Source: Gammaproteobacteria bacterium (GTDB taxonomy: Bacteria; Pseudomonadota; Gammaproteobacteria; JAABTG01). From it: a DNA stretch of 64,000 bases. The translations under genes and the position numbers were made by a program. Where the stretch lies: assembly GCA_034522055.1 (NCBI GenBank), contig JAXHLS010000002.1, positions 744,001 to 808,000 on the forward strand, given 5' to 3'. Under the pieces are notes generated by a model. It saw only the letters and a program-made list of their open reading frames with translations, searched no databases and was not told where the DNA came from. This document shows, piece after piece, positions 8,298-18,070 of the stretch (positions within the stretch are counted from its first letter, which is position 1; each line of letters opens with the position of its first letter).

Positions 8298-9113
8298 TCA
8301 AATTTCCTCGCGCACCTGAGCATAGGTCAGGGCGGCGAAGATGCCCGTACCGCCCAATACGTTGCCGGCGAAGGCGGGCAGGATACCCTCGAAGGCCGCG
8401 GCGGCAATGCCGAGTTCGCCTCGAACGACAAGAATGAAAAGTTCGGTCGAGCCCGCCACAACGTGAGACATACCACCGAGCCCGATCACGTAAGTCACTA
8501 TGACGATCAACAGCACCTCGCCCGCGCTTTCCATGCGGGGCAGAATCCACACCAGCGCGGCGATCAAAAACCCCGCCGGGATGCCCCAGGCGAAATGATC
8601 GAAGGCCGTAGCCTCGGCGTAATGGCGCGAGACGGTAAGAATACCCTCGAAACGGGCCTCCGGCAGGATGTGTCCATGGACGAGCACCAATGCCGCCGCT
8701 ACGCACCCCACGAGATTGGCGACAAAGACGATGCCCCAGAGGCGTGCGGTTTGGTAAAAATTCGCCCGTGTCGGCGCGAGGAATAGCGGCAGGATCGGTG
8801 TGATGGTGTTCTCGGTGAACAGCTGCATCCGCCCGAGGATCACGATCAGGAAACCCACCGTGTAACCCAGGTTCGAAATGCCCGCGGCCCAGTCGGCATG
8901 CGGCAGGATCGACGCGAGAAAGCCCTTGCACAGCACCGAGGTGCTAATCGCCAGCCCGGCTGCGACCCCCGACCACCAGAGTGCACTGATCGGTCGCGAC
9001 AGTTCGTGCTCGCCCTCCCGCCGGATCGCCTCGAAGATGACCGACGAGGGGACGTTTTCGTATTCATCGGCCTGCTTTTCTTTGTCTCGATCCAAATCTG
9101 CTTGTTCGGACAC
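8298..9113 (-). CDS. Formate/nitrite transporter (FNT) family protein, YfdC-like
   Basis: A 271-residue protein with six predicted membrane helices and FNT features: a charged cytosolic N terminus, GFLIVILGRMQLFTENTITP on the second helix (the L-F-T-E-N-T signature), WGIPAGFLIAALVW, and V-A-G-S-T-E-L-F on the fifth. FNT proteins are pentameric channels for small monovalent anions such as formate or nitrite; this YfdC branch has no defined substrate. GTG 9113 follows GAGGGTTAAGGATC; upstream in-frame starts would lengthen the tail. It is convergent with the DUF2254 gene and inside the same repeat-bounded module. Bases 9114-9490 contain no gene. Confidence 0.85.
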   Translation of the reverse strand: MSEQADLDRDKEKQADEYENVPSSVIFEAIRREGEHELSRPISALWWSGVAAGLAISTSVLCKGFLASILPHADWAAGISNLGYTVGFLIVILGRMQLFTENTITPILPLFLAPTRANFYQTARLWGIVFVANLVGCVAAALVLVHGHILPEARFEGILTVSRHYAEATAFDHFAWGIPAGFLIAALVWILPRMESAGEVLLIVIVTYVIGLGGMSHVVAGSTELFILVVRGELGIAAAAFEGILPAFAGNVLGGTGIFAALTYAQVREEI

Positions 9114-9490
9114 GATCCTTAACCCTCTAATGCCCTTCGCCAGATGGGTCGGGCCTACTGTATTTCGGCTGATGCTCGAATGTACTAAGACCAGCAAAAT
9201 CGAAACGAAGATGTCTCCAGTTAAGCCAGCGAATTCTTAAACCCTGACCTGTCCCACGCCAACCTTGCTTCCCAGCGCCCCGAGCACCCAGAGAAAGCCT
9301 TGTTGTCGCCTTCACGCTGAGACCCCATTTTGTTGCAGTGGTTTTATCAAGTTAACTGCGTATATCTACGCCCCCTTCAAGAAAGCGCAACATCATTTGA
9401 TAGCTATAATGGCGACTGCTTGCTGACCCCTTGGCGAGAGAAAGTTCTTCCCTCTACATCCATGAATTCCGGTGACGAGCCCCATGTTTA

Positions 9491-9640
9491 TTATGCCCCT
9501 GAGCGGGCATCCGGACAGGCATCTGTTCTCCGGCCCCTTGCGGACCCCGGCGCTCTGCCTTTTCGCGCCTTTCGCGTATTTCGTGGTTGATCGCCGTTGA
9601 TCAACGCGCGTCGATATCCCCGTCGCCGTGGTCGTGGGGC
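9491..9640. repeat. Right copy of ~150-bp direct repeat
   Basis: Matches 6466-6616 in direct orientation. Bases 9601-9640 are the true 3' end of the MFS transporter gene (ending HDHGDGDIDAR), and the rest is its downstream flank with the motif TTTCGCGTATTTCGTGGTTG. The right copy is therefore likely the ancestral one. Confidence 0.85.
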
Positions 9641-10893
9641 CCGGCGCTGCCGCCCCCGGTGAGGTCGAGTTCGGGTTCCACCTCGGCCTCGGGGTGCATC
9701 TCCAGGACCATGGGCGTGGTACGCACCATGGGCACGTAGGGGGCCTGGTCGGCGATGGCGGGGGCTGCCCTGAGGAGCATGCGGGCGAGGCCGAAGACCG
9801 CCAGGATTACCAGCATGCTACCGGAGATGACAGGCAGGCCGAGGGGGCCCGCCACCTTCATGGCCGCGCCGCCCAGCAATGGGCCGAGGAACGCGCCCAC
9901 GCCGTAGACCATGAGCAGGCCGCGGGTGGCCGACAGGGTGTGGCCGGCATCCAGGTGGTCATTGGTATGGGCGACGCTCAAGCCGTAGAGGGAGAACATG
10001 AGCCCGCCGTAGAGAAAGGCCATCGCCGGCAGCCCGCCGGCGCCTTTCATGACGATCCAGCCCGCGGCGAAGGCCGCCGCGGCGCCACCGAGGCTCGTGG
10101 CCACCAGCACGCGGCGCCGATCATGGGAGTCAGAGAGGTGGCCGATGGGGTATTGCAGCACAGCGCCGCCGATGATGGTGGCCCCCATCAGCAGGGCGAT
10201 CTCTCCCGGTGCCATGGCGAGGCGTTGGGCGAACACCGGCGTCAGGCCCCAGAAGATCCCTTGCACTACACCGGCCACCACGGCCCCGGCGACGCCCAGG
10301 GGTGACAGGCCGACCAGCCGCCCCAGGGCCAGGGGCGTGGGGATCTGCACCAGGGGCTCCTGGACCCGCGTGACGGCGATGGGGATGAGGCCGAGCATGA
10401 CGAGGATGGTGGCCAGGGCGAACAGCTGGCTGCCCTCGACAGGGTAGGTCACCAGCAGGGCCTGGCCCGCGGCCAGGGCCACCAGGGTTATGGCCATGTA
10501 GGCCGAGAAGATACGGGCCCGCAACGGCCCCGGCGTCTGCTCGATGAGCCAGGACTCCACCACCATATAGACCCCCACCACGGCGGCGCCGTTGATGAGG
10601 CGGAACACGAACCAGGCCCACGGGTTGACCCACAGCCCGAAGGCCAGCACGGACACCGCCGTCAGGGCGGCGAAGGCGGCGAAGGATCGGATATGACCCA
10701 CGCTGCTGATGATGCCGGGCCCGTAATGGGCCCCCAGGATGTAGCCCACGTAGTAGGCCGCCATCACCAGGCCGATCTCCAGGTTGCCGAAGGACTCCAT
10801 GGCTGCCCTGACGCCCACCAGGGTGCCCAGCAGACCGACGCCCACCAGCAGCACCCCCTGTCCCCCCAGCAGGGCCGTGAGGGTCACGCGCAC
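9601..10893 (-). CDS. MFS transporter (YcaD-like)
   Basis: A 430-residue protein starting at GTG 10893 (GGGGAG upstream) with about twelve hydrophobic helices. Major facilitator features include FGNLEIGLVMAAYYVGYILG in helix 2, a short loop with R-L-I-N-G-A-A-V-V-G-V-Y, an H-L-S-D-S-H-D-R-R-R-V-L loop between helices 8 and 9, and a hydrophilic His/Asp/Gly-rich C-terminal tail. The pattern with ESWLIEQTPGPLRARIFSAY is that of the YcaD/UMF-like family; substrate unknown. The last codons are shared with the direct repeat. It is divergent from the next transporter, about 160 bp away. Confidence 0.82.
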   Translation of the reverse strand: MRVTLTALLGGQGVLLVGVGLLGTLVGVRAAMESFGNLEIGLVMAAYYVGYILGAHYGPGIISSVGHIRSFAAFAALTAVSVLAFGLWVNPWAWFVFRLINGAAVVGVYMVVESWLIEQTPGPLRARIFSAYMAITLVALAAGQALLVTYPVEGSQLFALATILVMLGLIPIAVTRVQEPLVQIPTPLALGRLVGLSPLGVAGAVVAGVVQGIFWGLTPVFAQRLAMAPGEIALLMGATIIGGAVLQYPIGHLSDSHDRRRVLVATSLGGAAAAFAAGWIVMKGAGGLPAMAFLYGGLMFSLYGLSVAHTNDHLDAGHTLSATRGLLMVYGVGAFLGPLLGGAAMKVAGPLGLPVISGSMLVILAVFGLARMLLRAAPAIADQAPYVPMVRTTPMVLEMHPEAEVEPELDLTGGGSAGPHDHGDGDIDAR

Positions 10894-11054
10894 GGCATCT
10901 CCCCGGCACCGACGCGGCGCGCGGAGGCACTTGGAAGGGTCGAGGGCACGGCGGCTGTCCGAGGTGGCGGGAAGGCGGATTATGGGACAAAGATCAACGG
11001 GGGAAAAGATGGCCGCCGCCACCGTGCAAGAGGCCTTTCGCCACGACATCCGCC

Positions 11055-12356
11055 ATGACCTCGCGGCCCGGCTGTCGTAAGCTTGCGGCGGTGAAAATCT
11101 GGCTGACCGATCGATTGGGCCGCCCGCGCGAGGTCTTCGCGTGGGCCCTCTATGACTGGGCCAATTCGGCCTTCGCGACGGTGGTGATCGCCGGCTTCTT
11201 TCCCCTGTTCTTCAAGGCCTACTGGAGCGAGGGCGTGGACGCCACCGTGAGCACCTTCCGCCTGGGGGTGGCCAACTCGGTGGCCAGCCTGCTAGTGCTC
11301 CTGGTGGCGCCGGTGCTGGGTGCCATCGCGGATCGCGACGGCTTCAAGAAGACCTTCCTGCGCGCCTTCGCCCTGCTGGGCATCACCTGCACCGCCGCCC
11401 TGTACTTCGTCGGCCAGGGCCACTGGGAGCTGGCGGTGGTGTGCTATGTGGGCGCCGGCATCGGCTTCGCAGCCGGCAATATCTTCTATGACGCCCTGAT
11501 ATTCGACGTCAGCGACCGCGGCCGCCTGGACGTGATATCGGCCTTCGGCTTCTCCCTGGGTTACCTGGGGGGCGGCCTGGTGTTCGCCCTGTGCGTGGCC
11601 ATGACCCTGTGGCCCGCCACCTTCGGCCTCGCGGGCAAGACGGCGGCGGTGCAGTTCTCTTTCCTCATCACCGCCGCCTGGTGGGCCCTGTTCACCCTGC
11701 CCCTGCTGGTCATGGTGCCCGAGTCGCGGGCCGCGCGCCCCCCCCTGGCGGGGCGCATCGGCTCCGGTCTCCGGCGGGTGATGAACACCCTGCGCAAGCT
11801 GCGCCACCATCGGGATGCCTTCCTGTTCCTGCTGGCCTACTGGCTCTACATCGACGCCGTGGACACCATCATCCGCATGGCGGTGGACTACGGCATGGCG
11901 CTGGGCTTCGACACCGGCGACCTCATCGCGGCTCTGCTGCTCACCCAGTTCGTCGGCTTTCCCGCGGCCCTGGCTTTCGGCTGGCTGGGATCCCGCATCG
12001 GTCCCCAGCGCGGGATCTTCATCGGCATATTCGTGTACATGGGCATCACGGTGTGGGGCTATTACATGGATTCCACCTGGGAGTTCTACGGCATCGCCGT
12101 CGTCATCGGCCTGGTGCAGGGGGGCGTACAGGCCCTCTCCCGCTCCCTGTTCGCCCGCCTCATCCCCGACGGCGAGGCGGCCGAGTATTTCGGCTTCTAT
12201 AACCTGGTGGGCAAGTTCGCGGCCATCATCGGTCCGGCCCTGATGGGCTGGGTGGCAGTGGCCACGGGCGACAACCGCACCTCCCTCCTCTCCCTGCTGG
12301 TACTATTCGGCCTCGGCGCCCTGCTGTTGTCCCGGGTACGCGATCCCGATACCTGA
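11055..12356 (+). CDS. MFS transporter, UMF1/Atg22-like family
   Basis: A 433-residue membrane protein with the UMF1 signature at the N terminus: E-V-F-A-W-A-L-Y-D-W-A-N-S-A-F-A-T-V, then G-F-F-P-L-F-F-K-A-Y-W. It has twelve predicted helices, an A-D-R-D-G-F-K-K-T-F loop, and the late segment VQALSRSLFARLIPDGEAAE, conserved in this family. The relation to yeast Atg22 suggests amino-acid or small-solute efflux, but the substrate is not known. ATG 11055 lacks a good ribosome site; GTG 11091 (starting V-K-I-W-L-T-D) is an alternative. Confidence 0.85.
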   Translation: MTSRPGCRKLAAVKIWLTDRLGRPREVFAWALYDWANSAFATVVIAGFFPLFFKAYWSEGVDATVSTFRLGVANSVASLLVLLVAPVLGAIADRDGFKKTFLRAFALLGITCTAALYFVGQGHWELAVVCYVGAGIGFAAGNIFYDALIFDVSDRGRLDVISAFGFSLGYLGGGLVFALCVAMTLWPATFGLAGKTAAVQFSFLITAAWWALFTLPLLVMVPESRAARPPLAGRIGSGLRRVMNTLRKLRHHRDAFLFLLAYWLYIDAVDTIIRMAVDYGMALGFDTGDLIAALLLTQFVGFPAALAFGWLGSRIGPQRGIFIGIFVYMGITVWGYYMDSTWEFYGIAVVIGLVQGGVQALSRSLFARLIPDGEAAEYFGFYNLVGKFAAIIGPALMGWVAVATGDNRTSLLSLLVLFGLGALLLSRVRDPDT

Positions 12357-12606
12357 GGGGACCTTAGTTAGGGGTACGCCGGCGCCGTAGGGGCTGCGCG
12401 CGACCGTTCCACCGCTGCCCAGCCCGGGCCGAGAGTCTGGTAATTGCGCCATGTCAGTCAAACGGGCGCTTACCCATTAATCCCGGAGTTAACTGGTTCC
12501 TTAATTCCCGCCGCCGTGGCATGTTTTCGTGGTAGCCCGCATGGGCCCGGGTGGCTCCTCGCCATGGGGTTTCCGTGCCCGCGGTTCCTGGACGGCCTGA
12601 CAATCA

Positions 12607-14022
12607 ATGGAGCATCGATGCGTGAGTGGCAGTTCTGACCGCCAGACGGCGGCCCTAACCCTGGCGCGCAACCCCATCCGCGAGGCCTATGCCCACCTGT
12701 CGGAGCGGGTGGCGGCGGCACTCTCGAGGCCCGGCGGACCCACGGGTCCGCCGCAGCGTGTCGAGGTGGAGGCTCCGGACGTCGAACCCCTGGCCTGGTT
12801 GGCAGCCCAGGCGGGTCGGCCACGGCTCTACTGGGCCGATCGCGGCCGTCACCGCGTGGTGGCTGCGGCGGGGATCGCCGAACGCCTCGACCTCCAGGCC
12901 ACCATGGCACCCGCCCAGCTGCTGACAGCGGCAGCCGGGCGCCTGGTAGACGCCGCGCCCGGCATCCGCTACTACGGCGGCTGCCGCTTCGACACCGAGG
13001 CCACCATTTCCCGGCGCTGGCAGGCCTTCGGTCGCGGCTGGCTGATGTTGCCACGGGTCGAGTGGATACAGGAGGGCGAGCAGCGGCTCCTCGCCTGCAA
13101 TGTCTTGCCGGGGCGCGATGGCGTGCAATCCGTGCTCGCCGAACTCGACCGGCTGGCCCACGTACCCGTGGCCCTTGCCCCACCCGGCCCGCCGCGCTGG
13201 CGCGAGGACACGCCTACGCGTGCGGACTGGCTGGCCCTGGTGGAACGCATCAGCACGGCGGCCCGCCGGCGCGGGGAACCCGCGAAGGTGGTGCTGGCGC
13301 GACGTACCTCTTTCACCTTCGATACCGACGTAGAGGGCCTGGCCCTGCTCCAGGCCTATCAGCGCGCGACGGAGTCCAACTGCTTCCTCTTCTTTTTCGA
13401 TCCCGGAGATGGAACGGCCTTCATGGGTGCCAGCCCGGAGCGTCTTTTTCATCGCCGTGACCGCCACATCTGCAGCGAGGCCCTGGCCGGCACCCGCCCC
13501 CGTGGCGCCACCGTCCATGAGGACACCCTGCTCAGGGAGCAGCTGCTGGCCTGCGCCAAGGAGGGCCGCGAACACGCCTGCGTGGTTCGGCACATCGAAA
13601 ACGGCCTGGCCGAACTCACGGACAGCCTGGACCGCGACCGCGACATCTCGGTGGTGGAACTGGCCCATGTGCAGCATCTCAATGTGCACATGAGGGGGTA
13701 CCTCAGGCCCGGGGTCACGGATGGCGCCCTACTGGCCGCCCTGCACCCCACGCCGGCGGTGGCGGGAGACCCGCCGGCGGCGGCCCTGGCCCGCATCGGC
13801 GAACTCGAGCCCTTCGACCGCGGCTGGTATGCGGGGCCGGTGGGCTACGTGGGGGCCGACGACACCCAGTTTGCCGTCGCCATCCGCTCAGGACTGGTGC
13901 GCGGGCACCATCTGGACCTCTATGTGGGCGCCGGTATCCTGGCGGGCTCAAGGCCCGCCGGCGAGTGGCTTGAGCTGGAAAGCAAGATGAACGGCATGCA
14001 GTCGGCCTGGCACCATGACTGA
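12607..14022 (+). CDS. menF: Isochorismate synthase
   Basis: MenF isomerises chorismate to isochorismate, the entry to menaquinone. The 471-residue protein has the chorismate-binding fold in its C-terminal two thirds: KVVLARRTSF with the conserved Lys, FMGASPERLFHRRDRHICSE, LAGTRPRG and a final PFDRGWYAGPVGYVG with E-L-E-S-K-M-N-G at the end. An alternative GTG start at 12622 has GGAG nine nt upstream. The 3' end overlaps menD by 8 nt. The 250 bp before it (12357-12606) probably hold the promoter; no certain boxes are seen. Confidence 0.92.
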   Translation: MEHRCVSGSSDRQTAALTLARNPIREAYAHLSERVAAALSRPGGPTGPPQRVEVEAPDVEPLAWLAAQAGRPRLYWADRGRHRVVAAAGIAERLDLQATMAPAQLLTAAAGRLVDAAPGIRYYGGCRFDTEATISRRWQAFGRGWLMLPRVEWIQEGEQRLLACNVLPGRDGVQSVLAELDRLAHVPVALAPPGPPRWREDTPTRADWLALVERISTAARRRGEPAKVVLARRTSFTFDTDVEGLALLQAYQRATESNCFLFFFDPGDGTAFMGASPERLFHRRDRHICSEALAGTRPRGATVHEDTLLREQLLACAKEGREHACVVRHIENGLAELTDSLDRDRDISVVELAHVQHLNVHMRGYLRPGVTDGALLAALHPTPAVAGDPPAAALARIGELEPFDRGWYAGPVGYVGADDTQFAVAIRSGLVRGHHLDLYVGAGILAGSRPAGEWLELESKMNGMQSAWHHD

Positions 14023-15793
14023 AGGCGCGTCGCGCGCCCGCACCGCATGGCTCAATGGTTTGTGGGCCGAATTCACCATGGAGGAGTTGTGGCGCCTCGG
14101 GGTGCAGGACATCTGCATCGCCCCGGGCTCCCGCTCCACCCCCCTCACCCTGGCGGCGGCCCGCCATCCGCGCTTGCGCTGCACCGTACACTTCGATGAG
14201 CGCGGCTGCGGTTTCCACGCCATCGGCCTGGCCCGGGCCCGCGGCGCTCCGGCGGCCATCATCTGCACCTCCGGCACGGCCGCCGCCAACCTCTACCCGG
14301 CGGTGGTGGAGGCGACCATGGACAATGTACCGCTGATCCTGCTCACGGCCGATCGGCCACCGGAACTCAGGGACACCGCCGCCAACCAGACCATCCCCCA
14401 GACCGGGCTGTTCGGCGCCTACCCGCGCTGGCAGGCGGACCTGCCCACCCCCACCACGGCGGTACCCGTCGCGGCCCTGCTCACCACCTTGGACCAGGCG
14501 GTGCACCGCAGCCGCGCCGCGCCCGCCGGGCCAGTGCATCTCAACATGCCCTTCCGGGAGCCCCTGAACGACCCCGAGGCCGAAACCGACTGCGGCAGCT
14601 GGTGCGCGCCGGTCGAGACCTGGCGTCGCGGCGGGGCACCCTTTACCCGCTATCACCGCCCGGACGGGCCGGTGCCGCTGCCGGCGAATCACGGGGTGGC
14701 CGAAGCCCTGGGGGCCGCCCATCGGGGCCTGCTGGTGGTGGGCCGCCTGGCGGGCCCCGCCGAGGCCGCGGCGGTACGTACCCTGGCCACCCGGCTGGGT
14801 TGGCCCACGCTGGCGGATATCGGTTCCGGCCTGCGCCTCGGCCACGCCACCACGCCCTTCGTTCCCCATTACGACCTACTGCTCAAGGTGGCCCCGCCGC
14901 CGCCGCCGGATACCGTGCTGCACCTGGGGGGCGAGGTGGTATCCAAGGTCCTGATGCAGTACCTGGAAGCCGCCCGCCCACCCCGCTATATCCGCGTCTA
15001 CGCCGATCCCCGGCGCCACGACCCCAGCCACCAGGTGAACCACCGGGTGGACGGTGGAGTCGCGGCCTTCGCCGACGCCGCGGCAACCCTGGACCTGGAG
15101 CCGCCCCCGGCACCCTGGTTGGCCGCCTTCCGCGAGCCCGAGGCCCGCATCCACCAGACCCTGGACCGCCTGATGGATGACACGCCGGGCTTGGACGAAC
15201 CCGCGGTATGCCGCCTGGTGTCACGGCTGACACCGCGGGACGGGGCCCTGTTCCTCGCCTCCAGCATGCCGGTGCGGGACATGGACAGCTTCGCCGACCC
15301 CTGCGGTCCCGCGGTGCCTGTGGCGTGCAACCGCGGCGCCAGCGGCATCGACGGTACCGTGGCCACCGCCTGCGGCTACGCCGCCGGGCTCGGGCGCCGC
15401 CTCACCCTGGTGTGCGGCGACCTTGCCCTGCTCCACGACCTCAACGCCCTCGCCCTGGTGGCCCGATCGCCGGTACCCATCACCCTGGTGGTGATCAACA
15501 ACGACGGCGGCGGCATCTTCTCGTTCCTGCCGGTGACGGCCGAGGAGGACCACTTCGAGACCTTCTTCGCCACCCCTCACGGCCTCGGCTTCGCCTCCTT
15601 CGCTCGGGGCTTCGGACTGCACTACCAGCGCCCCGGATCGATCGCAGAATTCGCCGCCGTCTACGGTGACGCGGCCCGCAGTCCCGGTCCCACGCTCATC
15701 GAGGTGCGCACCGAGCGCACCGCCAACCGCGAGCGCCACCGTCACATCATCACGCTCCTCAGCCAGGCCTTGGAACCCCATGAACCCTCTTAA
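14015..15793 (+). CDS. menD: SEPHCHC synthase (MenD)
   Basis: A ThDP-dependent enzyme joining isochorismate and 2-oxoglutarate to give 2-succinyl-5-enolpyruvyl-6-hydroxy-3-cyclohexene-1-carboxylate. The 592-residue protein carries IAPGSRSTPLTLAAA, HFDERGCGFHAIGLA with the ThDP-activating Glu, CTSGTAAANLYPAVVEA, ADRPPELRDTAANQTI and the C-terminal ThDP-Mg site CGDLALLHDLNALAL...VVINNDGGGIFSFLP. All domains are complete. The start overlaps the end of menF (ATGACTGA), so the two are coupled. Confidence 0.95.
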   Translation: MTEGASRARTAWLNGLWAEFTMEELWRLGVQDICIAPGSRSTPLTLAAARHPRLRCTVHFDERGCGFHAIGLARARGAPAAIICTSGTAAANLYPAVVEATMDNVPLILLTADRPPELRDTAANQTIPQTGLFGAYPRWQADLPTPTTAVPVAALLTTLDQAVHRSRAAPAGPVHLNMPFREPLNDPEAETDCGSWCAPVETWRRGGAPFTRYHRPDGPVPLPANHGVAEALGAAHRGLLVVGRLAGPAEAAAVRTLATRLGWPTLADIGSGLRLGHATTPFVPHYDLLLKVAPPPPPDTVLHLGGEVVSKVLMQYLEAARPPRYIRVYADPRRHDPSHQVNHRVDGGVAAFADAAATLDLEPPPAPWLAAFREPEARIHQTLDRLMDDTPGLDEPAVCRLVSRLTPRDGALFLASSMPVRDMDSFADPCGPAVPVACNRGASGIDGTVATACGYAAGLGRRLTLVCGDLALLHDLNALALVARSPVPITLVVINNDGGGIFSFLPVTAEEDHFETFFATPHGLGFASFARGFGLHYQRPGSIAEFAAVYGDAARSPGPTLIEVRTERTANRERHRHIITLLSQALEPHEPS

Positions 15794-16343
15794 CGTGAAA
15801 GTCGCGAAGCACGAACTCCCCCTCTCCCTCTGGGACAAATCCGTCGGGAACGGATTTGAACGCGCCTTGGCGCGGCCCGCAGGGCGAAGGGCAGGATGCC
15901 CGGAGTACAGGGATGGGGTGAGGGAACGAACATGGCGATACGCGCTCCTCTTTCATCATCTCGGGCGGCGCGTATCACCATGAGAGTTAACCACGAAAAG
16001 CGCTAAAGGACGCGAAAGAGAAAAGTCCCCGGGCATTCACGGCGGCGGAGGTCGAACGCCCGCCGGCTGCCGGGAGCAGCAGACCTACGCCTCTGTCCTT
16101 CTCCCCGGGGAGATGGGAAAGGGGAAATGGGAAAGGGGAAAAGATTACCACCCGTGCGTCCGCTCTGCTGACGCCGAAACGGTGGACCCGCTGCGCCTTT
16201 TTTAAACCTCCGGACCCACGCCGGCTACGCTTGGTGCGCGCGGACGGGCATAATGGCCCATCCGAACCCGACCCGGACCGCAACCCCGCGCAGCGCGGCA
16301 CCCCGATGCCCCAAGCACCGCGATCCCCATCCTAAGGAGCGAC
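15794..16343. other. Non-coding gap between menD and menB
   Basis: 550 bp without a gene. It holds a CCACGAAA-type dispersed repeat (about 15987-16025) and a short direct repeat (ATGGGAAAGGGGAA, about 16111-16141). In enterobacteria menH lies at this place; no alpha/beta-hydrolase sequence is visible here in any frame. Confidence 0.6.
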
Positions 16344-17177
16344 ATGAGCGACATTTCCTGGTCCCCCGCCCGCGATTACGAGGACATCCGCTACCACAAG
16401 GGCGAGGGCTTGGCCACCGGCATCGCCCGCATCACCATCAACCGCCCCCAGGTCCGCAACGCCTTCAGGCCGCAGACCGTCAACGAGATGGGCCACGCCC
16501 TCGCCGACGCCCGCGAGGACGGCGACATCGGCGTGGTGATCCTCACCGGCGAGGGCCCCGAGGCCTTCTGCTCCGGCGGCGATCAGAAGGTGCGGGGCGA
16601 GGCCGGCTATCGCGACGATGGCGACGTCATGCGTCTCAACGTCCTCGACCTGCAGCGCCAGATCCGCACCTGCCCCAAGCCCGTCATCGCCATGGTAGCC
16701 GGCTACGCCATCGGCGGCGGCCATGTGCTGCACCTGATGTGCGACCTCACCATCGCCGCCGATAACGCCGTGTTCGGCCAGACCGGGCCGCGGGTGGGCT
16801 CCTTCGACGGTGGCTATGGCGCCAGCTACCTGGCGCGGGTGGTGGGCCAGAAAAAGGCCCGGGAGATCTGGTTCCTGTGCCGCCAGTACGACGCCGCCAA
16901 GGCCCTGGACATGGGGCTGGTGAACACCGTGGTGCCCCTGGCCCGCCTGGAACAGGAAACCGTGCAGTGGTGCCGCGAAATCTTGGCCAACTCGCCCATG
17001 GCCCTGCGCTGCCTCAAGGCGGCGCTGAACGCCGACTGTGACGGCCAGGCCGGCCTCCAGGAACTGGCAGGCAACGCCACCATGCTGTTCTACATGACCG
17101 AGGAGGGTCAGGAGGGGCGCAATGCCTTCCTGGAGAAGCGCCCACCCGACTTCAGCAAGTACAAGCGCCAGCCCTGA
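16344..17177 (+). CDS. menB: 1,4-dihydroxy-2-naphthoyl-CoA synthase
   Basis: A crotonase-fold enzyme that ring-closes o-succinylbenzoyl-CoA to DHNA-CoA. The 277-residue protein shows [20 protein letters not shown], the oxyanion-hole [33 protein letters not shown] and the MenB-specific [14 protein letters not shown]. It ends with the typical [10 protein letters not shown]. In bicarbonate-dependent MenB proteins a Gly replaces the active-site Asp near this glycine-rich stretch; the GGYAIGGGH pattern is compatible. AAGGAG precedes the ATG. It heads menB-A-C-E, with 8 nt to menA. Confidence 0.95.
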   Translation: MSDISWSPARDYEDIRYHKGEGLATGIARITINRPQVRNAFRPQTVNEMGHALADAREDGDIGVVILTGEGPEAFCSGGDQKVRGEAGYRDDGDVMRLNVLDLQRQIRTCPKPVIAMVAGYAIGGGHVLHLMCDLTIAADNAVFGQTGPRVGSFDGGYGASYLARVVGQKKAREIWFLCRQYDAAKALDMGLVNTVVPLARLEQETVQWCREILANSPMALRCLKAALNADCDGQAGLQELAGNATMLFYMTEEGQEGRNAFLEKRPPDFSKYKRQP

Positions 17178-17185
17178 GGGCAGTC

Positions 17186-18070
17186 ATGTCGTCCCAACGC
17201 CTTGGTGTTTGGCTGCAGGCGGCCCGGCCCCGCACCCTGGCGGCCTCGGTGGCGCCGGTGATGATGGGCACGGTGATGGCCGCCGCCGAGGGGGCCGCCC
17301 ACTGGCCGGCGGCCGCTGTGGCCCTGGTGGCGGCGCTGCTGATCCAGATCGGCACCAACCTCGCCAACGACTACTTCGATTACGTCAAGGGCGCCGACAC
17401 TGCCGCCCGTACCGGCCCCCGGCGCATGGTGCAGGCCGGCCTGGTGACCCCACCCGCCATGCGCCGGGCGGCGGTGCTGGTGTTCGCCGCGGCGCTCATG
17501 GTGGGAAGCTACCTGGTGTGGCGGGGTGGCTGGCCCATCCTGGCGGTGGGCCTGGTGTCGATCCTCTCTGGAGTGCTCTACACCGGCGGCCCCTATCCCC
17601 TCGGTTACCGCGGTCTCGGCGAGGTGTTCGTGCTGCTGTTCTTCGGTCCCGTGGCGGTGGGCGGCACCTACTATGTCCAGGCCCTGACCCTCGACCCCTG
17701 GGTGCTGGTGGCCGGCCTCGGGCCCGGGCTGGTGTCCGTTGCCATCCTCACCGTCAACAACCTGCGGGACATCCACACCGACGCGGTGGCGGGTAAACGC
17801 ACCCTGGCGGTGCGCTTCGGGCCCGCTTTCGCGCGCTGGGAATACGCGGGCTCCCTGGCGGCGGCCTCCCTGCTGCCCCTGGTGTTCCTCGTCACCGGCG
17901 CCGCCGGCATGACTATCGCCCTCACCACCCTGGTGCTGGTGGCTGCCGTACCCTCCCTGCGCACCGTGTTCACCAGCCGCGACGCCGCCGCCCTCAACCG
18001 CAGCCTGGGGGCCACCGGCGGGCTGCTGATGCTCCACACCGTACTGTTTTCGGTCGGCTGGCTGCTGTGA
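17186..18070 (+). CDS. menA: 1,4-dihydroxy-2-naphthoate polyprenyltransferase
   Basis: A membrane UbiA-family prenyltransferase that attaches the isoprenoid tail to DHNA, giving demethylmenaquinone. The 294-residue protein has the first Asp-rich motif N-D-Y-F-D-Y-V-K-G-A-D, the second N-N-L-R-D-I-H-T-D, and eight to nine hydrophobic helices. The start is ATG 17186, just after the menB stop. The stop codon overlaps the menC GTG start as GTGA. Confidence 0.94.
   Translation: MSSQRLGVWLQAARPRTLAASVAPVMMGTVMAAAEGAAHWPAAAVALVAALLIQIGTNLANDYFDYVKGADTAARTGPRRMVQAGLVTPPAMRRAAVLVFAAALMVGSYLVWRGGWPILAVGLVSILSGVLYTGGPYPLGYRGLGEVFVLLFFGPVAVGGTYYVQALTLDPWVLVAGLGPGLVSVAILTVNNLRDIHTDAVAGKRTLAVRFGPAFARWEYAGSLAAASLLPLVFLVTGAAGMTIALTTLVLVAAVPSLRTVFTSRDAAALNRSLGATGGLLMLHTVLFSVGWLL

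Noticed and set aside
15794-16343. Hidden or broken menH between menD and menB
   Set aside because: No alpha/beta-hydrolase motif (such as G-x-S-x-G in context) was found in any frame.
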